Shown piece by piece: positions 1 through 7,493 of a DNA stretch of 18,952 bases. Location of the stretch: positions 1 through 18,952 of the forward strand of contig CALFHW010000050.1 of assembly GCA_937876695.1 (NCBI GenBank), given 5' to 3'. The notes below the pieces were generated by a model, which was given only the letters and a program-made list of their open reading frames with translations, did no database searches and was not told where the DNA came from. Positions within the stretch are counted from its first letter, which is position 1, and each line of letters starts with the position of its first letter. The position numbers were made by a program, and so were the translations under genes. Origin of the DNA: an uncultured bacterium (GTDB lineage Bacteria; Patescibacteriota; Dojkabacteria; CALFHW01).

Positions 1-626
1 AAAAATAACATACTCAATCTGCGCATCTCAAAGTCGCGAACAGAATTAAAAATAAGGGCCGGCAAGTTGAAAAGTTGCTTTTTAATTTTTATAAATAGAA
101 CTAGAAATGACATTAGAGTTATAATCCCTACAGTGACGATAAGAATCGTGCGAATATCTGGGCTAGAAATCGCCGCCGCTACAGTAAATGGCAATGCGAT
201 TGAGACCAGACTCCAAATTATAATTCGTAGTGAGGCATAGTGAACCATTCCTTCGCTTGGGACCACCAATCTATCGATGAGGGACTTTGAGCTAAAAACG
301 TAAGCATTAGTCATTCCAATAAGTATGCCTAGAATTACTAAATTATTTGTCAGGTTACCTAGATTGAACAGCACAAATAAAATAAAAATCGAGCGTGAGG
401 CGCGGGCGACAATATAATTAAATTTAATTCCAAATTGACTTGCCGTCATCGACGCTAGCATTGTAAAAGCTAATAGCGCTAAGACATTAAAGAAATTCAA
501 TTCGATAATTCTATTTATATCTTTACCCTCCTGCCAAATCAGGAAGTTGGCAAGTACCGCGGCGAAGGCTGCCAAAGCCGCAATTGCAGTATCTAAGATC
601 AGCCACACGAATGCCTTTTTACCCAC
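1..626 (-). CDS. Polytopic membrane protein, possibly MFS-type transporter (3' end cut off)
   Basis: An open reading frame on the minus strand runs from a GTG at 624-626 through the left edge without a stop, giving about 208 residues. The translation starts MGKKAFVWLI and is strongly hydrophobic. Membrane segments are visible near residues 5-30, 42-62, 75-112, 132-155 and 160-183, joined by short basic loops. The loop and helix spacing, and a Gly-rich helix followed by an SKSLIDR-like loop, recall the N-terminal half of major facilitator permeases, but no MFS signature is clear enough to be sure. A TAGAAT hexamer lies about 27 bases upstream of the GTG. No other start codon fits the N-terminal helix better. 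Substrate is unknown. It is divergent from the FkbM gene across about 110 bases. Confidence 0.55.
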   Translation of the reverse strand, partial: MGKKAFVWLILDTAIAALAAFAAVLANFLIWQEGKDINRIIELNFFNVLALLAFTMLASMTASQFGIKFNYIVARASRSIFILFVLFNLGNLTNNLVILGILIGMTNAYVFSSKSLIDRLVVPSEGMVHYASLRIIIWSLVSIALPFTVAAAISSPDIRTILIVTVGIITLMSFLVLFIKIKKQLFNLPALIFNSVRDFEMRRLSMLF

Positions 627-735
627 CTCAAATAGTTAATGTTTAATAGCTCAATTCTAGACTATTTAAGGGTATATTGGGGCATATACTCCAGCTATAG
701 ATTGCTAAAAACTCTGGGAATGTATATCCTTGACT
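627..735. promoter_or_regulatory. Divergent intergenic region with candidate promoters
   Basis: About 110 AT-rich bases separate the left-edge membrane protein from the FkbM methyltransferase. On the plus strand TATATC at 723-728 ends 7 bases before the ATG at 736, which is in range for a leaderless start. On the minus strand TAGAAT (about 654-659) could serve the membrane protein. No convincing -35 boxes were seen. Confidence 0.35.
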
Positions 736-1563
736 ATGATCTCAATTAAAAATATATTCAAGCCAAAGACTCCTGCTGCAGAAGTAGTTTTCAATCCAAA
801 CGATCTGGGGGCCTTGCATAGCCTACTGCTAAAGATGAGTATCGGCACTGGCGATCAGCCTGGAATCGATGGTGAGAATTACGTTCTAAAACTTGTGCGC
901 GATCAGCTGCTGACGATGCACGGGCAAGATAAAGAATTAACTCTGTTTGATATAGGCGCAAATACAGGTGCTTACTTAGGGGAGCTCACTCAAGTATTTG
1001 CGCAGACTAACTACAAAGTGCATTCATTCGAACCTAGTCAGAGTAGTCTTGCCAAACTAAAAGCCAAATTCTCAGCCAATAAAAGCGTCATCATCGTAAA
1101 CAAGGCCATTTCCAGCAAATCAGGTACTGCAGTGTTATTCAGCGATCGGGAGACATCCGGGATGGCCTCGCTAGTCAAGCGAGACTTGGGCTATCTAAAT
1201 ATCGACCATGGTAAAACTGAGGAAACCGTGGCTACCAGCACCATTGATGAATACTGCCAGCAAAACAAGCTCGAACGCGTAGACTTTATAAAGTTAGATA
1301 TCGAAGGCTTTGAGCTAGAGGCATTTAAGGGCGCCAAGAAACAACTACCAGTTACCAACTTCATGCAATTTGAGTTTGGTGGTTGTAACATAGATACCCG
1401 CACCTATTTCAAAGACTTTTTTATGCTACTCAACCCACAGTTCAAGATTTACAGAATTCTCAGCGAGTCCCTTTGCCTGATACCAGAATACAATCAGTTG
1501 TACGAGCAGTTCCAGACCACAAACTTCTTGTGCGTGAACAGATCACTCGAACTCAATTGGTAA
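736..1563 (+). CDS. FkbM family SAM-dependent methyltransferase
   Basis: This protein of 275 residues carries the features of the FkbM (Methyltransf_21) family, which transfers methyl groups from S-adenosylmethionine to small molecules or glycans. Motif I, the SAM loop DIGANTG, is at residues 72-78. HSFEPS near residue 99 ends in the acidic residue that usually binds the ribose. SGMASL (about 141-146) and VDFIKLDIEGFELEAFKGA (about 182-200) are the family's typical later motifs. An upstream TTG at 730 is in frame, but the ATG at 736 is preferred because a TATATC box ends 7 bases before it. The gene stands alone before the HAD/SDR pair. The acceptor substrate cannot be told. FkbM genes often lie near glycan genes, but none is seen here. 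Confidence 0.88.
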   Translation: MISIKNIFKPKTPAAEVVFNPNDLGALHSLLLKMSIGTGDQPGIDGENYVLKLVRDQLLTMHGQDKELTLFDIGANTGAYLGELTQVFAQTNYKVHSFEPSQSSLAKLKAKFSANKSVIIVNKAISSKSGTAVLFSDRETSGMASLVKRDLGYLNIDHGKTEETVATSTIDEYCQQNKLERVDFIKLDIEGFELEAFKGAKKQLPVTNFMQFEFGGCNIDTRTYFKDFFMLLNPQFKIYRILSESLCLIPEYNQLYEQFQTTNFLCVNRSLELNW

Positions 1564-1583
1564 CAATCCAATTGTTTGAGTTA
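1550..1583. repeat. Inverted repeat over the FkbM stop codon
   Basis: CAATTGG (1554-1560) and CCAATTG (1568-1574) form perfect 7-base arms around a 7-base loop that contains the TAA stop. With a 4-base bulge the arms extend to AACTCAATTGG and its complement (1550-1583). There is no clear T-tract, so this is a weak terminator candidate or an operator for the promoter at 1582-1587. Confidence 0.4.
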
Positions 1584-1587
1584 TAAT
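1582..1587 (+). promoter_or_regulatory. -10 box TATAAT for a leaderless HAD gene
   Basis: A perfect TATAAT ends 6 bases before the ATG at 1594, which places the expected transcription start on the A of the start codon. No good -35 box is seen. Confidence 0.6.
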
Positions 1588-1593
1588 ATCCTC

Positions 1594-2244
1594 ATGAGCA
1601 AATACAAATACGCGCTTTTCGATTGGGATGGATGCCTAGCAGACACCTTGAGCAACTCCCGCAGGATCTGCAGCGAACTAGCAGCAGAAAATGGCATTCA
1701 ATTTACCGCTGAGATATTCAAGCAAGTTGTAGGTGACTGGGAAAAAGGAGCACTAGCAGCCGGTTTTACAAATACTGCAGAATTTGTAGCGCGCTACAAT
1801 AAATTGATGGCTGAGGGCATAAATCTGGTAGGTTTAAATCCCAATGCTGCTAAGGCATTAAAAGATCTGAGTGAATTGGGAATCATCATAGGCGTGGTGA
1901 CTTCTTCCTCTAAGCAAATAATCTCGAAACAAGCTGAAAGCCAAGGAGTGTTGCAATACATCAGCCACGTAGTTGGTCTTGAGGACGTGGTCAATACTAA
2001 ACCCGATCCCGAGCCAGTGCATAAGTTAATGGAACTGCTGGGTGCTACCGGGAACCCCGCATCTGCCCTATTAATTGGCGACACTGAAAAAGATATTATT
2101 GCCGCCTCAAGAGCTGGAGTTGACTCTGTTTGGTATGCGCCACAAGCTAACACTGAGATTTATGGCCAGATGGACTTCGAGAACCATCAGCCGACTTACA
2201 CCATAGCGGATTTTTCTGAGTTATTGAGACTTTTCAAATCATAA
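1594..2244 (+). CDS. HAD-superfamily phosphatase (Gph/PGP-like)
   Basis: The protein (216 residues from this ATG) is a haloacid dehalogenase-type phosphatase with an alpha-helical cap. Motif I is DWDGCLADT, with nucleophile Asp10 and acid/base Asp12. Motif II is GVVTSSS. A conserved Lys follows near the KPDPEP segment, which is typical of phosphoglycolate phosphatase/beta-phosphoglucomutase relatives. Motif IV is IGDTEKDIIAASRAG. Length fits the family. An in-frame TTG lies at 1576, but a TATAAT sits between it and the ATG, so the ATG at 1594 is chosen and the mRNA is probably leaderless. The SDR gene starts one base after the stop, so the two are probably co-transcribed. The exact phosphoester substrate is not determined. 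Confidence 0.87.
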   Translation: MSKYKYALFDWDGCLADTLSNSRRICSELAAENGIQFTAEIFKQVVGDWEKGALAAGFTNTAEFVARYNKLMAEGINLVGLNPNAAKALKDLSELGIIIGVVTSSSKQIISKQAESQGVLQYISHVVGLEDVVNTKPDPEPVHKLMELLGATGNPASALLIGDTEKDIIAASRAGVDSVWYAPQANTEIYGQMDFENHQPTYTIADFSELLRLFKS

Positions 2245-2245
2245 A

Positions 2246-2998
2246 ATGGCAAAAACAATTCTAATAACAGGAGCATCTTCAGGGTTTGGTGAGGCCACTG
2301 CTAGACTGCTTGCTGACGGCGGGCATAATTTGATCCTAGTTGCTCGAAGAATCGATAAGCTCACAAAACTGGCTGAGGAATTACCTGCTAAGACATATGT
2401 AAGACAGGTCGATGTAACAGATAAGCAGCAGGTGGCTGATTTGTTCGCAACTCTGCCTGCAGAATTTAGTGGTATTGACGTGTTGGTAAATAACGCAGGA
2501 CTAGCAGCTGGTCTTGATCTGGCGCAGGATGCAGACTTAGCCGATTGGGAGAAGATGATCGATACCAACAACAAAGGTCTCCTCTACCTCACACATTTCG
2601 CACTCAAGGGCATGATGGATCGCAATAGCGGTCTAATCATAAATATAGGGTCAGTTGCAGGCAGTGCCCCTTACCCAAAAGGCAATGTCTATGGCGCAAC
2701 CAAAGCTTTCGTCAGACAATTCTCTAGAAATCTGCGCGCCGACCTGCTGGGCACAAATGTCAAAATCAGCAATATTGAACCCGGCGTCGCCGAGACTGAA
2801 TTCTCAATGGTACGCTTCAAAGGGGATGAGCAAAAAGCCAAGGCGGTCTATGAGAACACTCGCGCTCTGCTGCCTGAAGATATCGCTAGCACTATCAAAT
2901 GGATAATTGACCAACCTTTGCGAGTAAATATCGACAACATTGAGATAATGCCAATAGATCAGAGCTATGCCGGTTTAACAATGCACCGAGGATCTTGA
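2246..2998 (+). CDS. Short-chain dehydrogenase/reductase, YdfG-like
   Basis: A classical SDR oxidoreductase of 250 residues. The nucleotide-binding motif TGASSGFG is at residues 8-15, and the ARR after the second strand (residues 33-35) suggests NADP(H) preference. NNAG is at 82-85. The catalytic Ser is at 136 and Tyr149-x-x-x-Lys153 forms the active site. The C-terminal part, including the VAETEFS and IDNIEIMP segments, resembles YdfG, an NADP-dependent 3-hydroxy acid / serine dehydrogenase, so a hydroxy-acid substrate is plausible but inferred. The ATG begins one base after the stop of the HAD gene and has no ribosome binding site, which points to translational coupling in a two-gene operon. 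It converges with the PfkB gene. Confidence 0.9.
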   Translation: MAKTILITGASSGFGEATARLLADGGHNLILVARRIDKLTKLAEELPAKTYVRQVDVTDKQQVADLFATLPAEFSGIDVLVNNAGLAAGLDLAQDADLADWEKMIDTNNKGLLYLTHFALKGMMDRNSGLIINIGSVAGSAPYPKGNVYGATKAFVRQFSRNLRADLLGTNVKISNIEPGVAETEFSMVRFKGDEQKAKAVYENTRALLPEDIASTIKWIIDQPLRVNIDNIEIMPIDQSYAGLTMHRGS

Positions 2999-3000
2999 CG

Positions 3001-3034
3001 GGTATAGCTTTATAGAAATTATACCTCTCGAGAG
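3001..3034. repeat. Inverted repeats between convergent genes
   Basis: GGTATA (3001-3006) and TATACC (3020-3025) form 6-base arms around 13 bases. They are followed by the 10-base palindrome CTCTCGAGAG (3025-3034). Both lie in the 38-base gap between the SDR and PfkB stops, where a shared terminator would be expected, but no T-tract is present. Confidence 0.3.
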
Positions 3035-3036
3035 AT

Positions 3037-3891
3037 CTACAGCTTCAGTCTACCTTCAATAATATCTACCGCTGTGTATTTCAGACATTTACCTGCCACA
3101 GAGTTGGCAAATTTAACTGCCTCCTTCTCATCTTGAATCTGCACTAGTCTGTAAACGAATGAAGCTGAGAAGATATCCCCAGAACCTACCGAGTCTACAA
3201 TATCTGCAGGCTCAATTTTTTCTGTGGGCACATCCACAATACCCTCTGGGCCATAGATCCTAGCTCCATACTCACCGCGAGTCATGATCACTTTACTGGC
3301 ATAGGTTTTGGCCCAAGTTTCAGATAGCTTATCGACATCGGGGTAATCCTCATCAGACAGAATCACATAATCAAATAGGTCTAAAACCTCGCCGACTTCT
3401 GCAAATTCTCTGAAATGCTGGTTGTCTGACTCATCAAACTTTCTAAAATATCCCTGTGGTAGCAGCACTTTCAACGTGCCTTTTCTGGCATGTGAGAAAA
3501 CTTCCTCCAAGTACGAAGTTTTATAGTCAGGCAACAATGGCGCCACTATAATCACATCTGAGTTTTGAATGATCTGTTTAACGCCTTCGTCAATTGCTAC
3601 TGACTCATTGCTCTGACGCTGGCTGGAGGATGATTTTCTGCTGCCATCAGCAAAAGATTTATTTTTATTTAACATCGTCACTGCGTACTTTGGCTCGGTT
3701 GGATATAGATTCACTTTACCTGCGTACTCCAAAAAGTCCTGTCCGTAGTTGGAGACAATTTGGACTTCATTATCCGGCAAATTGTTTAACAATAAATGAA
3801 TATACATGGCAGGGCTACCAAAGCTTCTGTAGCTTGACTTCTCGGATTCGTTTTCGTCAATGCACAAGTGGCCAAATACTGTTATTTTCAT
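3037..3891 (-). CDS. PfkB-family (ribokinase-like) carbohydrate/nucleoside kinase
   Basis: The 284-residue protein has the ribokinase fold signature. The second PfkB motif is DSVGSGDIFSASF with the catalytic base Asp239 in GSGD (usual form DTxGAGDxF). It is preceded by the strand/turn VIMTRGEYGARIY (about 201-213) found in ADP/ATP-site regions of the family. The N-terminal beta strand MKITVFGHLCID and the GSPAMYIHLLLNNL helix (25-38) stand where the first PfkB motif lies. FANSVAGKCL near the C-terminus is also typical. Members phosphorylate sugars, nucleosides or similar alcohols with ATP, and the acceptor cannot be assigned. It is a single gene on its strand, with an extended -10 (TGC TATAAT) upstream at 3927-3935. 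Confidence 0.85.
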   Translation of the reverse strand: MKITVFGHLCIDENESEKSSYRSFGSPAMYIHLLLNNLPDNEVQIVSNYGQDFLEYAGKVNLYPTEPKYAVTMLNKNKSFADGSRKSSSSQRQSNESVAIDEGVKQIIQNSDVIIVAPLLPDYKTSYLEEVFSHARKGTLKVLLPQGYFRKFDESDNQHFREFAEVGEVLDLFDYVILSDEDYPDVDKLSETWAKTYASKVIMTRGEYGARIYGPEGIVDVPTEKIEPADIVDSVGSGDIFSASFVYRLVQIQDEKEAVKFANSVAGKCLKYTAVDIIEGRLKL

Positions 3892-3926
3892 GTTGAAATG
3901 CTGTTTTTAAGAAATTTATTGCACAA

Positions 3927-3935
3927 ATTATAGCA
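3927..3935 (-). promoter_or_regulatory. Extended -10 promoter for the PfkB kinase gene
   Basis: On the minus strand TGCTATAAT is a perfect extended -10. It lies about 35 bases before the ATG, so this gene would have a short 5' leader, unlike its leaderless neighbours. Confidence 0.5.
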
Positions 3936-3992
3936 TTACAAATTCGATTGACCGAGTTTCCTAAGCTCTAACGGTATTACCTCACTATATAG

Positions 3993-3998
3993 TATAAT
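3993..3998 (+). promoter_or_regulatory. -10 box TATAAT for a leaderless hypothetical gene
   Basis: A perfect TATAAT ends 6 bases before the ATG at 4005, so the expected transcription start coincides with the start codon. Confidence 0.6.
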
Positions 3999-4004
3999 AT
4001 TTGT

Positions 4005-4511
4005 ATGGAGTTTACAGGAGAGCATATTGGACATATTGATCAAAACAAACCCGAAGCTATTGGGGAAGTCTATTATATGCGCCAACTCGTCCATGTTATC
4101 TTGGATTATTTTAGGATTCCTCCAAAGTCGCGTATAACACCATCAACAGTTTATGCTGAACAAACAATAGCGGACTATGTACTGGGATACATAATGGACT
4201 TTGTCGAGGAAAAACCCGCCGGAAAGGGCGAAACCAGAAAACATAAAAATCCAGGGGTAGCAAAAGAATATAGTTATGAAGATGCTTGTATGTACTTATC
4301 CGGTTTAGTTGAATACACCCAGGAACATAAAAAAACGAGTTTATATAAGCATATTAAATTGTCTCGTGGTTTCTTGGATGAAGATTCTGAAGAGTTGTTA
4401 GATGGGGATACAGACGGATTGATAGCAAATCTGCATCGTTTGTACCCTCAAAATCCCGAGGATGCAGTTGACGAAGAATCATTTAACAAGTACAGACCCG
4501 AAAACTTCTAG
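4005..4511 (+). CDS. Hypothetical protein, acidic, 168 residues
   Basis: I do not recognise this family. The protein is soluble-looking, without signal peptide or membrane segment. It has a basic middle (KGETRKHKN, about 73-81) and a strongly acidic C-terminal third rich in Asp/Glu (DEDSEELLDGDTDG near residue 125-138). Predicted helices around residues 20-36, 47-68 and 90-112 suggest a compact helical domain. It is real on the evidence of length, a perfect leaderless TATAAT promoter and no overlapping gene. It precedes the ABC exporter by 33 bases, but the exporter has its own -10 box, so the link is not assured. No function is proposed. Confidence 0.7.
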   Translation: MEFTGEHIGHIDQNKPEAIGEVYYMRQLVHVILDYFRIPPKSRITPSTVYAEQTIADYVLGYIMDFVEEKPAGKGETRKHKNPGVAKEYSYEDACMYLSGLVEYTQEHKKTSLYKHIKLSRGFLDEDSEELLDGDTDGLIANLHRLYPQNPEDAVDEESFNKYRPENF

Positions 4512-4529
4512 GTAAATTCAACTTAGGGC

Positions 4530-4538
4530 TGGTAAAAT
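4530..4538 (+). promoter_or_regulatory. Extended -10 (TGG TAAAAT) for a leaderless ABC gene
   Basis: TGG at 4530-4532 followed by TAAAAT at 4533-4538 gives an extended -10 that ends 6 bases before the ATG at 4545, again placing the transcription start on the start codon. Confidence 0.5.
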
Positions 4539-4544
4539 TGTTGA

Positions 4545-5534
4545 ATGTCGACTGGAAAGAATCCAATTAACCCAACTCTGCAGGGTAAAGCACACAAACA
4601 AGACTATGCCATCAAGGTTAGTGGACTGCGTAAATCCTTTGGAAAAAATGAGGTGCTCAAAGGAGTTGATTTCAAAGTGGCTAGGGGAAGTATTTTTGCC
4701 CTATTAGGACCAAATGGCGCGGGTAAGACCACCACTGTGAGAATCATGAGCACGCTACTTGGATATGATAGCGGCAGCGTGACGATTAACGGGCTGGATG
4801 TGAAGAAGCAGGCAGCTGAAGTCAGAAAAATCATCGGACTGACTGGTCAATCAGCTGCCGTAGACGAGTTGCTCACCGGGCGCGAAAACTTAGTGATGAT
4901 GGGTAGACTCTATAGACTTACTCCCGCAAGCGCTAGGGAGAGAGCTGAGGAGCTACTCAAGGAGTTTTCGCTAGTGAACGCTTCAGGTAGGAAAGTGTCG
5001 ACTTACTCCGGCGGCATGCGCAGACGTCTAGATCTAGCTGTCAGCTTAATAGCTACGCCGCCGATTATATTCTTAGATGAGCCTACCACCGGCCTTGACC
5101 CACGCTCAAGACTGTCGATGTGGAAGATTATTCGCGAGCTGACCGCTGCTGGCACTACCATCTTGCTCACTACTCAGTACCTGGAAGAAGCTGACCAACT
5201 GGCAGATCACATCGTAGTGATCGACCTGGGTAAAGTAATTGCTGAAGGTACGGCCAAAGAGCTCAAGAGTAAAGTCGGCAAAGACAGATTGGAACTCAGC
5301 TTCGTCGATGCAAATAGCTTACTCCAGGCTAAAGAGCTATTTAATGACAGGGTTGCAGATGTAAACGAACGCGAGTTGATGCTCAGTCTTGTCATTCAAG
5401 ATATTGATGTGGACGTAAAAGATGTCCTAATCTCGTTATCCGCAGCGGGTGTGCATTTGAGCTCGCTAGATGTGCGCAAACCTACTTTGGATGATGTATT
5501 TTTAAGTCTAACTGGGAAAAACAAAAATGGCTAA
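4545..5534 (+). CDS. ABC exporter ATP-binding protein, DrrA type
   Basis: The 329-residue nucleotide-binding subunit couples ATP hydrolysis to export through the permease encoded next. Walker A GPNGAGKTT is at 55-63, the signature YSGGM at 154-158 and Walker B IIFLDEP ends with Asp178-Glu179. TTGLDPRSR follows as the D-loop. The switch segment reads LLTTQYLEEADQLAD, where Gln stands at the usual His position, as is normal in the daunorubicin/DrrA family. The C-terminal 80 residues form the accessory domain typical of DrrA proteins. DrrA-type exporters move hydrophobic drugs or lipids, but the cargo here is unknown. The permease ATG overlaps the last eight bases of this gene, so the two subunits are translationally coupled. 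Confidence 0.93.
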   Translation: MSTGKNPINPTLQGKAHKQDYAIKVSGLRKSFGKNEVLKGVDFKVARGSIFALLGPNGAGKTTTVRIMSTLLGYDSGSVTINGLDVKKQAAEVRKIIGLTGQSAAVDELLTGRENLVMMGRLYRLTPASARERAEELLKEFSLVNASGRKVSTYSGGMRRRLDLAVSLIATPPIIFLDEPTTGLDPRSRLSMWKIIRELTAAGTTILLTTQYLEEADQLADHIVVIDLGKVIAEGTAKELKSKVGKDRLELSFVDANSLLQAKELFNDRVADVNERELMLSLVIQDIDVDVKDVLISLSAAGVHLSSLDVRKPTLDDVFLSLTGKNKNG

Positions 5535-6333
5535 ACTAGAATTTGATCAAAGACCGGCTCTATTATTGACGCTTTCTGATTCCTGGGTGATGATCAAGCG
5601 CAGTAGCACTCATATCTTGCGCAACCGCGACCAACTGCTCGGCACCTTTATGCAGCCGATCATGTTCCTAGTCCTTTTCTCGGCGGTTTTCGGCGGCGCA
5701 ATTGGGCAGACACTACCCGAAGGCATCAGCTACCTCAATTTCTTGATGGCCGGTATCATTGTGCAGACGCTCGCATTTGGCGCTACTACCACTGCCTTCG
5801 CAGTCTGCAACGACATGCAAAAAGGCATCATCGACCGCTTCTCTTCTCTGCCTATGTCAGACCTGGCAGTACTAAACGGCCACACCATCTCGGACTTACT
5901 GCGTAACTTCATCTCTACTGCTGTCATGTTGGGTGTTGGTCTGCTACTCGGTTTTAGAAGCGACGCCGGCATTGGCGAGTGGCTAGCGATATTTGGGATT
6001 TTACTGTTGTTCACGTTTGCCTTCTCTTGGCTCTCAGCCATCGTAGGCTTGTATGCCGGCACCATCGAGAGTGTGCAATGGCTGACATTCCTGATAATAT
6101 TCCCCTTGACCTTTGCTAGCACAGCCTTTGTACCCGGCGAGAGCATGACACCATTCTTGCGCGCATTTGCAGAAAACCAACCCATCACCCACGTAGTCGA
6201 AGCCGTCAGATCGCTGATGCTGGGCACCCCGGCAGGGGATCATATTTTGCTGTCAATCATCTGGTCAATCGTTATTCTGGTAGTTTCAATGCCAGTAGCA
6301 GCGTGGCTATACCGTAAGAAAATCTCTAGCTAG
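5527..6333 (+). CDS. ABC-2 type exporter permease, DrrB type
   Basis: The 268-residue membrane subunit belongs to the ABC-2 family and pairs with the overlapping DrrA-type ATPase. A short cytoplasmic N-terminus contains the connecting helix (DSWVMIKRSSTHILRNRDQ, 17-35) seen in DrrB proteins. Six membrane helices follow around 38-60, 70-95, 115-143, 150-180, 184-204 and 238-262. The segment FVPGESMTPFLRAFAENQPITHVVEAVR (about 201-228) is the conserved ABC-2 loop before the last helix. The last residues are basic (YRKK), which fits a cytoplasmic end. It probably acts as a dimer with two ATPase subunits in the cytoplasmic membrane. Confidence 0.92.
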   Translation: MAKLEFDQRPALLLTLSDSWVMIKRSSTHILRNRDQLLGTFMQPIMFLVLFSAVFGGAIGQTLPEGISYLNFLMAGIIVQTLAFGATTTAFAVCNDMQKGIIDRFSSLPMSDLAVLNGHTISDLLRNFISTAVMLGVGLLLGFRSDAGIGEWLAIFGILLLFTFAFSWLSAIVGLYAGTIESVQWLTFLIIFPLTFASTAFVPGESMTPFLRAFAENQPITHVVEAVRSLMLGTPAGDHILLSIIWSIVILVVSMPVAAWLYRKKISS

Positions 6334-6341
6334 CTTTGTGT

Positions 6342-6347
6342 TAAAAT
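6342..6347 (+). promoter_or_regulatory. Candidate -10 box TAAAAT before the YdeI-family gene
   Basis: TAAAAT lies 11 bases upstream of the ATG at 6359 and just after the permease stop, so it would give a leader of about 5 bases. It overlaps the alternative start (GTG 6338), which argues for the ATG. Confidence 0.35.
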
Positions 6348-6358
6348 TTTCCCAGAAT

Positions 6359-6928
6359 ATGGAGATAACCGAGACATTTCTGGCCGCTAATCGAGATGAC
6401 TGGCGACAGTGGTTGACCACAAATCACCTAGCTAAAACTGAAATCTGGTTACTGTTCGAGAGGAAGCCAACACCAGCGCTGAGTTACCTGGACGCAGTGG
6501 AAGAGGCTCTATGCTTTGGCTGGATCGATGGTATTGCCAAAGTTCAATCGCCAGACTACCGAGCCCAGAGGTTTTCGTCGCGCAGAGCCAAAAGCAACTG
6601 GACGGAATTAAATAAAGAGCGCTGTCGCCGGCTAATTAAGCTGGGATTAATGACTGAAGCCGGCCTAAAGACTTTGCCTGATCTCAAAGAGAAATTCGTA
6701 ATCCCCGCCGAAGTTCTTGCGGATTTAAAACAAGATCCGACTGTTTGGAAACAGTTCAACGCATTTCCGGATCTCTACCAACGCGTACGAATAGGTAACC
6801 TAATTGAAATGCATAAGTATAAGAAGCTTGATGAGTATCAGACCAGGCTTAAAAACCTCCTAACTCAAACGGCCAAAGGCAAAATGTACGGCGAATGGAA
6901 TGACGGCGGTAGGCTGCTCAATTATTAG
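6359..6928 (+). CDS. YdeI/OmpD-associated (OmdA) family protein
   Basis: The 189-residue protein matches the YdeI/OmdA family. The N-terminal block WRQWLTTNHLAKTEIWLLFERK (15-36) is followed by LSYLDAVEEALCFGWIDG (41-58), the family's most conserved segment. RFSSRRAKSNWTELNKERCRRLIKLGLMTEAGL comes next in the usual order. Members have been linked to bacteriocin protection and outer membrane porin association in enterobacteria, but the biochemical role is not established, and an OmpD link is unlikely in an organism without evidence of an outer membrane. A GTG at 6338 would add seven residues. The ATG at 6359 is preferred because family alignment starts near FLAANRDDWR and a TAAAAT box precedes it. 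Confidence 0.85.
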   Translation: MEITETFLAANRDDWRQWLTTNHLAKTEIWLLFERKPTPALSYLDAVEEALCFGWIDGIAKVQSPDYRAQRFSSRRAKSNWTELNKERCRRLIKLGLMTEAGLKTLPDLKEKFVIPAEVLADLKQDPTVWKQFNAFPDLYQRVRIGNLIEMHKYKKLDEYQTRLKNLLTQTAKGKMYGEWNDGGRLLNY

Positions 6929-6957
6929 ACAACAGGCAGATTAGTAACGAGCGTAAA

Positions 6958-7491
6958 TTATTGCATCCGTCCCAGCTTGACCTCCAGTTTGTTAGCCTTA
7001 GCGGCAACCGAGCGTCTGGCATCGCTTTTAAGCTTATTGAGTTTGGGAAGTAGCCAGTTAGTAAGCTCTTTATCTGCGTCAGCTACAGCCCAGTCGGCGA
7101 GAGTCTGCATAGTTATATTGAGTACGATCCAATCCTGCGATTTCGTCAGGTTATCTTTAAGAACCTGCTTGGCTTTCTTATATTGCGCAGCGGTGAGTTT
7201 ATTCTTTAGGGTATGCATTATCTGGGCGGTAGACCACTGCGCAGATGGTTGGTTTAACTGTTGTACCTCGCCCAATAAACCGTCGACAAAAGGAATTGCT
7301 AATTCTGGACTGGCTTTAGCGATCCGTTTAAAAGCGCTGGAAACCCTGAGTCTGACGACTGCATCTTGGGATTCGTAACATCCAAACAGTTCCGCAGCCG
7401 TCCTCGTCCCAGCCACAATCATCTCGGCTACCTTTATCGTGTTGCCAAGGGAATTCGGATGTCCGCCGGTGAGGAGTTGTTCGATTGTCAT
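6958..7491 (-). CDS. HEAT-repeat-like protein
   Basis: The 177-residue protein is almost wholly alpha-helical, with paired helices typical of HEAT/ARM repeats. Examples are the segments around DAVVRLRVSSAFKRIAKASPELAIPFVDGLL (43-73) and DWIVLNITMQTLADWAVADADKELTNWLLPKL (119-150). No catalytic motif of the DNA-alkylation-repair HEAT enzymes is obvious, so a protein-binding scaffold is the safer guess. The start at 7491 follows the stop of the Nudix gene by only two bases and has no ribosome binding site, so the two form an operon read from 7940. The C-terminus is basic. It converges on the YdeI-family gene with a 29-base gap and no visible terminator. Confidence 0.72.
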   Translation of the reverse strand: MTIEQLLTGGHPNSLGNTIKVAEMIVAGTRTAAELFGCYESQDAVVRLRVSSAFKRIAKASPELAIPFVDGLLGEVQQLNQPSAQWSTAQIMHTLKNKLTAAQYKKAKQVLKDNLTKSQDWIVLNITMQTLADWAVADADKELTNWLLPKLNKLKSDARRSVAAKANKLEVKLGRMQ

Positions 7492-7493
7492 TG

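Noticed and set aside
5730..6227. Minus-strand ORF of 165 codons
   Set aside because: It is antisense to the DrrB-type permease and has no motif or promoter of its own.
6929..6957. Possible terminator between the YdeI-family and HEAT-repeat genes
   Set aside because: No inverted repeat or T-tract is visible in the 29-base gap.
6958..7491. DNA alkylation repair (AlkC/AlkD) enzyme
   Set aside because: The fold type is similar (HEAT repeats), but the protein is shorter and the aromatic/acidic active-site residues of AlkD could not be identified.
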